NCBI GenBank assembly: GCA_001953115.1
Contig: LSSL01001902.1
Span: forward strand, 6,384 to 47,866
Length of the DNA: 41,483 bases
Source of the DNA: Smittium mucronatum
Lineage: Eukaryota > Kickxellomycota > Harpellomycetes > Harpellales > Legeriomycetaceae
Direction: 5' to 3'
Part shown: positions 35,290 to 41,483 of the stretch, piece after piece
Position numbering within the stretch: the stretch's first letter is position 1
Layout of the letters: every line of letters begins with the position of its first letter
Notes under the pieces: model-generated
What the model was told of the DNA's origin: nothing
The model's input: only the letters and a program-made list of their open reading frames with translations
Database searches by the model: none
Made by a program: the position numbers and the translations under genes

Positions 35290-38200
35290 GTATATATTTA
35301 TATAATTATTTTATTACATTATTGCTTTTGTTTTTTGTTTTTTTTATGTCAAGGAATAAATTTTTTCTATTTGCCCAAAATAGGCACAAAAAATTTATCT
35401 TATCGTCTTGATGAAACAGTATATTGCTGTTTTTCATTACCTATGAAAAATCCGACTTTTCCAGATTTAAGCTTCATTGAAGGTGGTTACATTTAAATTC
35501 ACGGCAAAATATTTCGCGCAATGATTGACTTCTAATTTAGGAGAGTATGATAATTTTTGAATCTCTTTTTGAACTTGTGCTGATTTGAAACCGCTACATT
35601 ATTCTTGAACGATTTAATCAATGGTTTAATATGAGATTTATTCGATTACTTGAGGTGAGAATAATTTATTTTTGACTCAGCACGAATATTTTCTACAGCT
35701 TTCGATGAGTTTCCAAAGGTCCATATCATTTATACTAAACAAGATATTAAAGGTTTTTCCAATAAATTTAGAGTCCACAATTTGGTTAAATTCAAATTAT
35801 TCTTTTTTTTTTGATGATAGTTGATGGAGTTTTTACATTATTTTGATAGTGTATATGAGATTAGATGTAAGACTCCAACATCGAGACGTGAAAATTAAGA
35901 TTTATTTTCATCGATGATGTTAGTTGAAACTTTAAGTAACGATGATGTATTTGTAAAAAATATAATAATGGCCTATCTTTCTATTATCAAGTTTATTTTT
36001 GGGTCTTTTTGTGTCTATTTTTATATTAAGAGCCAAAATTTGTCTCAAATTTCAAATTTTGGTGATTTCTTTCTTTTCTTATATGCTTGAAATTTATGAC
36101 CTTTTCTGAAGTTTTTTAGATTCGATATTAGTTATTTTTGGAGCATTTTTATTGATAAATCAGTCTTTGTGCCTCTGATGCAACTTTATATTTTGACACT
36201 ATAGGATCATATCTCTGATTATATCAATAGAATCCCATAAACGTTGATTTAATTAATATAGATAAGAATTTTCATAACAAAATTTTGCGTATGGAAGCTT
36301 TTTTTGCAAATTTTCTTGTTAATAATTCACGCAGACTCTTGAATATAACTTATAAATTCGATTAACCCTTTCAGTTTAACCATCAGTTTTGGGATGATAA
36401 GCGGCAGACATTTTTGGTCAATTTTAAGCATTTCCATGGTTCTTTTTCAGAATTTTGAATTGATCTGAGTTCCTATATACCCTATTATTTCTCGAGATAA
36501 ATCTTGGTGCTTAAATATATGTGATAAAAACTATTCTCTTGATTCAGCTGCTGTAAGGAGTTTTTTTAATTCCAAAAAAACGTGAAATTTTAATGGATAT
36601 GTAACTACCACTAATAAGGTTGTAAAAAATTGGATTGAGGTAAGTCTGCTATTAAACCCATTTTAACGGAGTTCGGTTGTATTTTAGAAATAATTAGGGA
36701 CTTTATTAGTCCTTATTTTCTGTGTCTAGCAGTTTTTTTTTGTAGCATGTTTTGCAAGATTTTGTGTATTTTTTAACTTTTTTGAGAATTCTCAAAAACC
36801 ATAATTCTCTTTTTATATACTCATAGGTTTTTAGAAATCCAAAATGGCCATTAAGGCGGATATTTTACCTTAATTGAATTTCCAGGGAAATAAGATTATA
36901 TGTTATAAATATTTTTTCGTTAACTTAAATGATATTTTTAATCACTTTTTCTGAGCTAATATTATTAACTGGATTATTGTTTTCATGATTAAGGATTTTA
37001 TTAATAGATATATATCCTAGCTAATTTCTGGTTTTATCTGAAAATTTGAAGTGTTAAATGGTGATATTATGGAGTCGAGAAAATGATTTTTACTGAGCAT
37101 ATTCTTTTCTAATGTTGTAGTATTTGAATAACCGAATCTTCTATAGAGGACGTCAAATTTTCCGTTTTTGAATTACGGAATAAATTTTATTTTCAAGTTA
37201 TATTTTATAAATAGAAATGACCAACTGGCATGACTTTTGTTTAAGAATTCTTTTTCTTAAAATATTTCCGATGTTTGTGATCTGTGTAAACGTATAATGT
37301 ATTGATTTTCTTTTCGATTAGTGACTCCATTTCTTTATAGTTGTTAGTTTGGTGTTAATTTCCTTATTTCAGATCTCATATTTGATTTCTGAAGGCTTAG
37401 ATTTCATAGAAAAATTCATACGGATATATATTACCATTTCAATCATTATGAGATAGCACCGCTCCAACAGCGAAATCCGATGCAAATTTTCCCGCAGTGA
37501 ATTCTTTTGATGAATCAATGAATAAAAATATAGATTCTATTTTAAGAAGATCCAACAATATCTAATTTCTCTTTTTTTTTTCTCTCCACTCAAATACAAT
37601 ATCTGTTTTAAAGGCTTGGTAGTGGGGGTAGCTATTTTAGATTATTTCGTTATTAATATTCTATAGTAATTAATAAATCCTAGAAATATCACTAATCATA
37701 CTAAAGATTTCGGTGGTTTCCATTTTTTGAAATATTTTATTTTTTCAGGATTCTTTCTTATACCAGTAATAGACACCATGTTACAAAAAAATTTAAAGTA
37801 TTCTTTATTGAAATCGCATATTTCAAGTTTAAAATATTGGTTGTTTTCCCGTAACTTTTCCATATTTTTCCAACGAGTTGCGCAAATTTTTGGTGTGTTC
37901 GCTTTTTTTTTTGTAATAGATTAAAATATCATCAAGATAAGCTGTAGAATAGCTATCTTAAATATCTTTGAAGATGTCATTTAATAAATTATAAAATGTT
38001 TTTAGCGTGTTTTTAGGACCTAGTGGCATTAATTATATTGATAATGATCATATCTACATCTAAATGTAATTTTGTACTATTCTACAGCCCTGATTTACAC
38101 CAATTAATATGCGATTCTTTAGTCAAATTTTGAAGATTATTTTTTAAAAATATTCGTATTTCAAATATTTCCAAAATCCTTGGTAATGTGCGTCAGTTTT

Positions 38201-39240
38201 TTATTTTATTGCCGTTCAAATTTCGATAATCGAAACACATACATGATAATTCATCTTTCTTTAAATATGAAGATTATTGGTGGTCTAGCTTGAGATTGGG
38301 GATGGTAATTGAAACAGGTTTTCTTTTATACTACTTTTAAAACCGAAAGTTCTGGTTCTTTCAAAGAATATATTGGTCTCTACGGAGGTTCTTTATTCCC
38401 CTTTAACTCTATTTAGCAATAATATTTATGTGAGGAGATAATTTTTCAGCATAAAACTTACTAAAAAATTATAAAAAATCTAAATATTCTGGAGGGAGTC
38501 CTTCTAGAGTAATTTTTTTCGTATTTTAAGACACTTGAATATGATTTCCTGGGAATTTATTTGATTTGATTTGATTTGACTTATGATGGGGATTTGTTTT
38601 CATTTATGGATTCTTCCTCTATTTTAATATCTATCAAAGATTTGAAATATGAGTCGGATTCTGAATCGGAACAGGATTTATCTGATAATCCTGATTTATA
38701 ATCATTGGTTTCTTCGTTTTTAGAATCTTAAGGGCTTTTATTGTGAAGTCGATGGTATCGATTCCCATGTTGCAATTCATCATACAATGGTCAGATTAAA
38801 TTTTTATGGATAGATTATCCCAATGTATTATTGCTTATTTTTTTTTAACCAAAGTAAAATTAATATTATATCTGAATTTCTAGCAGGAATAGGGTAAAAG
38901 ACTAATATCTTTTCGTGATTATCAAAAATTTCCAACCTTGATGTAGATTCTTTTTCTGATATGCTTTTTGATGTAATAGGATTACCATCTACGGTTTCAA
39001 TTATTATTGAAGTTATCGATTTAGATTTAGGAAGGTTTAATTATAAAAGATTTTTTATACTAATAAAATTCTCTGAAGCACTATTGTCAATTAAGCACAT
39101 AGTTTTATTTATTTTCTTGGAGAAAATAATTACTGGATTTAAAAACCTATGAGTCAAAATATTATTAGTACCGTTGTCAAAAATCCTCTTCAAAAGTAGC
39201 CTCTTATTTACTGATCGGGTTGGGCATTTAAATTCCGCAG
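35290..39240 (-). pseudogene. Ty3/gypsy pol relic (protease, RT, RNase H, integrase)
   Basis: Read on the minus strand, in order: protease site LIDNSASENFI (about 39062-39094), where the family's D-S-G-A has become D-N-S-A; RT motif CFDYRNLNG (38211-38240); RT catalytic AYLDDILI (about 37919-37943); RNase H ASDFAVGAVLS (37442-37486); integrase zinc-site C-K-T-C (36744-36755); and integrase core SAAYHPKTDG followed by TAA (36376-36378) and TERVNR. In the family that last position is Gln, so CAA became TAA. Frameshifts and other stops break every domain. The gene once encoded the polyprotein for reverse transcription and integration. The protease-RT-RNase H-integrase order separates it from Ty1/copia. 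Codons 3' of the integrase core, towards 35290, are too decayed to tell whether a chromodomain was present. Confidence 0.9.
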
Positions 39241-40230
39241 GTTTAGCTTACGTTTTGCTGTTATATGACCTTCAGCACCACAATAAAAAAAAATCCATTT
39301 TTCATACATGGTGATTTTTTTCAAAACTAAAAGGTTCTCTTGGGAATATCTTTTATGAATCTTTTGCATAGAAGAGTGGTCTATATTTAATTTTCCTAAC
39401 GTTTGAGGATACTGATTATCTATGATTCTGTTCGGGGGATATCATGTAAAAATTTTAGGTTAATATATCCTATGATATTAAGGTCTGTTAACGCTTCTTT
39501 TGAGAAAGTTTCCCTGCTTGTAAATCTATTATCGAATTTTATGAATTGATCCATAAGGCTTTCAATGGTCTGATGTAGGGTTATGTTGACCAAAATATCT
39601 AATATTCTGCCATTGAGTACCTTTTAGTATTGAAAGATAATGGCTTTCTGGTTTAATTATGCGATGATTGCAAATTTTCTGATTTTACAGAGTATTCAGA
39701 TAAAGACCTTTTTACCTGAGATATATTAAGTAGCTGATTGGTGGATTTAGGCTGGCAGCTTGATTCCGAAAAATATCTTTGAAAATAAATTGTAAAATAA
39801 TAACTGTTTTTAGTGAAGCCACCATATCCAAATAGATCTTATTCAAACCATAATGCTTAATAATAAGTAAGGTGCGCAGCTATAAACGATATTTTTATGT
39901 GATCTATATCTAATATGTCGGAATATGAGCAAAATATTCGTTTTATAGCTTAATAAACCCATTAATTGTGACGGAGGGCCAGATAACTTTTAAATTGGTA
40001 AGAGTTTAACCCCTTCTACTCCAAATAACTGAAATTTGGTTTCTGGCATTGATTGGTGTGGTTGTGCTAGAGATGCCATAAATTTTTTCGAGTACATATC
40101 AGACATGATACTGGTACTTAAAACTAAATTTGATTGTTTTTTTTTTTTGAAAAAAATGTTTTTACTATTTTAGATAAAAAGATGATGTTGTTTAATATGC
40201 TAAGGTTGGTTTTAAATATTGCTAGTTTAA
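39241..40230 (-). pseudogene. Ty3/gypsy gag relic
   Basis: A zinc-knuckle remnant reads FYCGAEGHITAKRK at about 39249-39290. The family pattern is C-x2-C-x4-H-x4-C; here the first Cys is not evident and the last is Arg. Upstream of it, towards the 5' LTR, the frame is broken by stops and shifts. No start codon or primer-binding site could be fixed next to the LTR. Confidence 0.6.
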
Positions 40231-40237
40231 ATTTCTT

Positions 40238-40789
40238 TGGTATAATGGCTTTATTATAGGGATATGTATTTATTTAAAAGAAGGGAAAAGGGTAAATAAA
40301 ACTAACATAAATAAAGGTAAAGTTTGGGCGAAAGAAAAGATAAACAGACTTAATTTTCTAATTAGGAAAATAATTTTGATTAATTAATTAATCTTATGAG
40401 CTGACTCAAAGATCAGTCCTATTTTTTATAGTGTATTGTGCTAAACTATAAACTAGAATCAATTCTTGAACATTCCGTTTAAGAATCAGGTTTAATGGGA
40501 CAATTTAGACAATAAAAGGTAAAAGGACATACTAATAAAATTATAAAAGATAGGGAAAAAGACAAGTTAAAAATATTAGCCATTCCAAAATGGCTAAGCT
40601 TTCTTATTTATACCATTTCCTATTTTCTAAAAGTGAATTATGCTTAAGGGAGGATTTTTTCATTGGATGAAATATTCAATTACGTGTACTGAATCTATTT
40701 GCTCATTAAATTTTGATTGTTCAAGGATATCTATTGTGATTTCCTACTGTTTGAGATAATCAATATTTGGTGAGAATGTATTTCTTACA
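40238..40789 (-). repeat. 5' LTR (long form)
   Basis: It is 552 bp, and in element orientation starts TGTAAGAAATACATTCTCAC. It shares both end blocks and the GAGCTGA/TATAGT segment with the 3' LTR but has an extra internal block of about 230 bp (roughly 40477-40720). That block contains an inverted CCATT...AATGG near 40580-40592. Confidence 0.75.
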
Positions 40790-40794
40790 TCTCT

Positions 40795-41483
40795 TAAATA
40801 TGTTACACTGTTTTTTACAACATTTATAAAGCTTTTCTCGGGAGTACTGTGGGCTTATAAATATTTTTAACTTTGGATTTAGAAATTTTAGAAACCAAAT
40901 AATAATCATCTCCCAGATTGAATCAATGTGGATAATATTACGATCATTAATATAATCAATTAAAATTTATCAAGAGTTTCACATGTCTATAAAATCTATA
41001 GGCCTTGTGTTAACAGCTAGGGATTTTGTATTCAATAAAAAAATCCATCAAATTTATTGATTGCCGCCTGAAAAAGTTTTATTTAGGGTTAGAGGTTGGA
41101 AATTTACGACTTTTTATTTTGCAACACCTCTATTAAACTCCCTTATTTCTTAAAATATTATGGAAGATCTAAAGATGTCGTTTTAAATTCCATGAAATCA
41201 TTCGAATACTTCGGGGTAACTCTATTATTCTAATTCTGATTCTCTGGATCTTATTTATATTTCTTCACAATCTGAGCTCTGTACTTTAACATTTGCTCTT
41301 TACTTTTAATTTAAAATTTGTTACTGTGAAGAGAATTTTTGTGTTTTTTTTGAAGCTCTTTGATACTTTGGATAATTCCTTGCGCAAAAAATATCAGTAA
41401 ATTATTCTTTAGACTAATAAATTTATATATTTTAAGTACCAAATCTTATTGAGCTGATAGTGTACCTATGCGAAAGAAAAGAA
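40795..41483 (-). pseudogene. Decayed coding frame running off the window edge
   Basis: A single minus-strand frame can be followed for about 228 codons from the right edge to the LTR border. It is interrupted only by stops, mostly TAA/TAG as expected from CAA/CAG, and I see no frameshift. Well-preserved pieces include IIQSIKELQKKHKNSLHSNK, KEQMLKYRAQIVKKYK and YSNDFMEFKTTSLDLP. The lysine- and glutamine-rich, helix-like composition resembles a structural Gag-type or coiled protein, but no motif proves this. The gypsy element appears to have inserted at or in it. The 5' part lies outside the window. Confidence 0.45.

Larger units (their letters stand above)
34946..40789 (-). mobile_element. 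Inactivated Ty3/gypsy LTR retrotransposon
   Basis: The element is 5.8 kb, on the minus strand, bounded by two related LTRs with TG...CA ends. Internal motifs follow the Ty3/gypsy order: a zinc-knuckle relic (about 39250-39290), protease, reverse transcriptase, RNase H, then the integrase zinc site and core (36358-36411), then a polypurine tract. Spacings between the RT DYRNLN and YLDD motifs (about 97 codons), YLDD and RNase H (about 157 codons) and the two integrase motifs (about 120 codons) are close to those of the family, so the element was essentially full length before point decay. Many stops and frameshifts make it inactive. The flanking five bases (ATCCT left, TCTCT right) do not form a clear target duplication. 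Confidence 0.9.

Noticed and set aside
36361..36373. TTAACCCTTTCAG, identical to the piggyBac-like end at 23958
   Set aside because: In reverse complement these bases encode the conserved T-E-R-V-N of the gypsy integrase, so the match is coincidence.
34941..40794. Target-site duplication of the gypsy element
   Set aside because: ATCCT on the left and TCTCT on the right agree at only two of five positions; transitions could explain most of the difference but this cannot be shown.
1..41483. CRISPR arrays, rRNA genes, bacterial operons
   Set aside because: No regularly spaced repeats, no ribosomal RNA signature and no runs of adjacent frames. The window is not prokaryotic in character.

Overview
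This window looks like a decayed, very A+T-rich block of a eukaryotic nuclear genome, most likely a filamentous fungus. About four bases in five are A or T by eye, and no conventional long open reading frame survives. A 219-base run of N interrupts it. Two things point to a fungus with RIP-like mutation (C-to-T in repeats). First, a Ty3/gypsy retrotransposon is recognisable by motif, and its stops and substitutions are C-to-T or G-to-A changes (a glutamine codon turned to TAA, Gly to Ser in the protease site). Second, a few short islands of more normal composition still read as protein. The species cannot be named from the sequence.

Left part (1-13 kb): mostly featureless A+T-rich DNA. It holds two intact short Cys-containing ORFs (2863-3003 and 6242-6385, 46 and 47 residues), a signal-peptide-like ORF (1921-2010), a 38-codon ORF (4919-5035), a 14-bp tandem repeat, and decayed coding frames near 7.1, 8.5 and 11.7 kb. 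At 13.2-13.8 kb on the minus strand lies the clearest gene-like island: a 93-codon open exon (stop included), which can be joined in phase to a hydrophobic first exon.

Middle (14.7-25 kb): a decayed coding region of unknown family (14.9-16.2 kb); then an 885-bp segment present twice, once on each side of the N gap, which is probably an assembly overlap or a tandem duplication; then long empty A+T-rich DNA, a coding-like patch at 20.8-21.25 kb, and TTAA-bounded piggyBac-like ends at 23.96-24.65 kb.

Right part (25-41.5 kb): a third Cys-containing ORF (25540-25683), clearly paralogous to the one at 2863. The similarity continues for about 1.5 kb downstream of both, so this is a dispersed segmental duplication. 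A 210-bp Tc1/mariner-pogo-like MITE follows at 28.4 kb, then about 5 kb with nothing recognisable. A complete but inactivated minus-strand Ty3/gypsy element fills 34946-40789, and a further decayed minus-strand frame runs off the right edge.

The main biological point is the family of three tiny proteins. They share the spacing P11-x4-C16 ... D-C-x4-C-x2-S and the same start position, and they persist as intact frames in DNA where nearly everything else is broken. In fungal A+T-rich compartments this is the usual setting of small effector-like genes, but no signal peptide is visible in these frames and their function is unknown.
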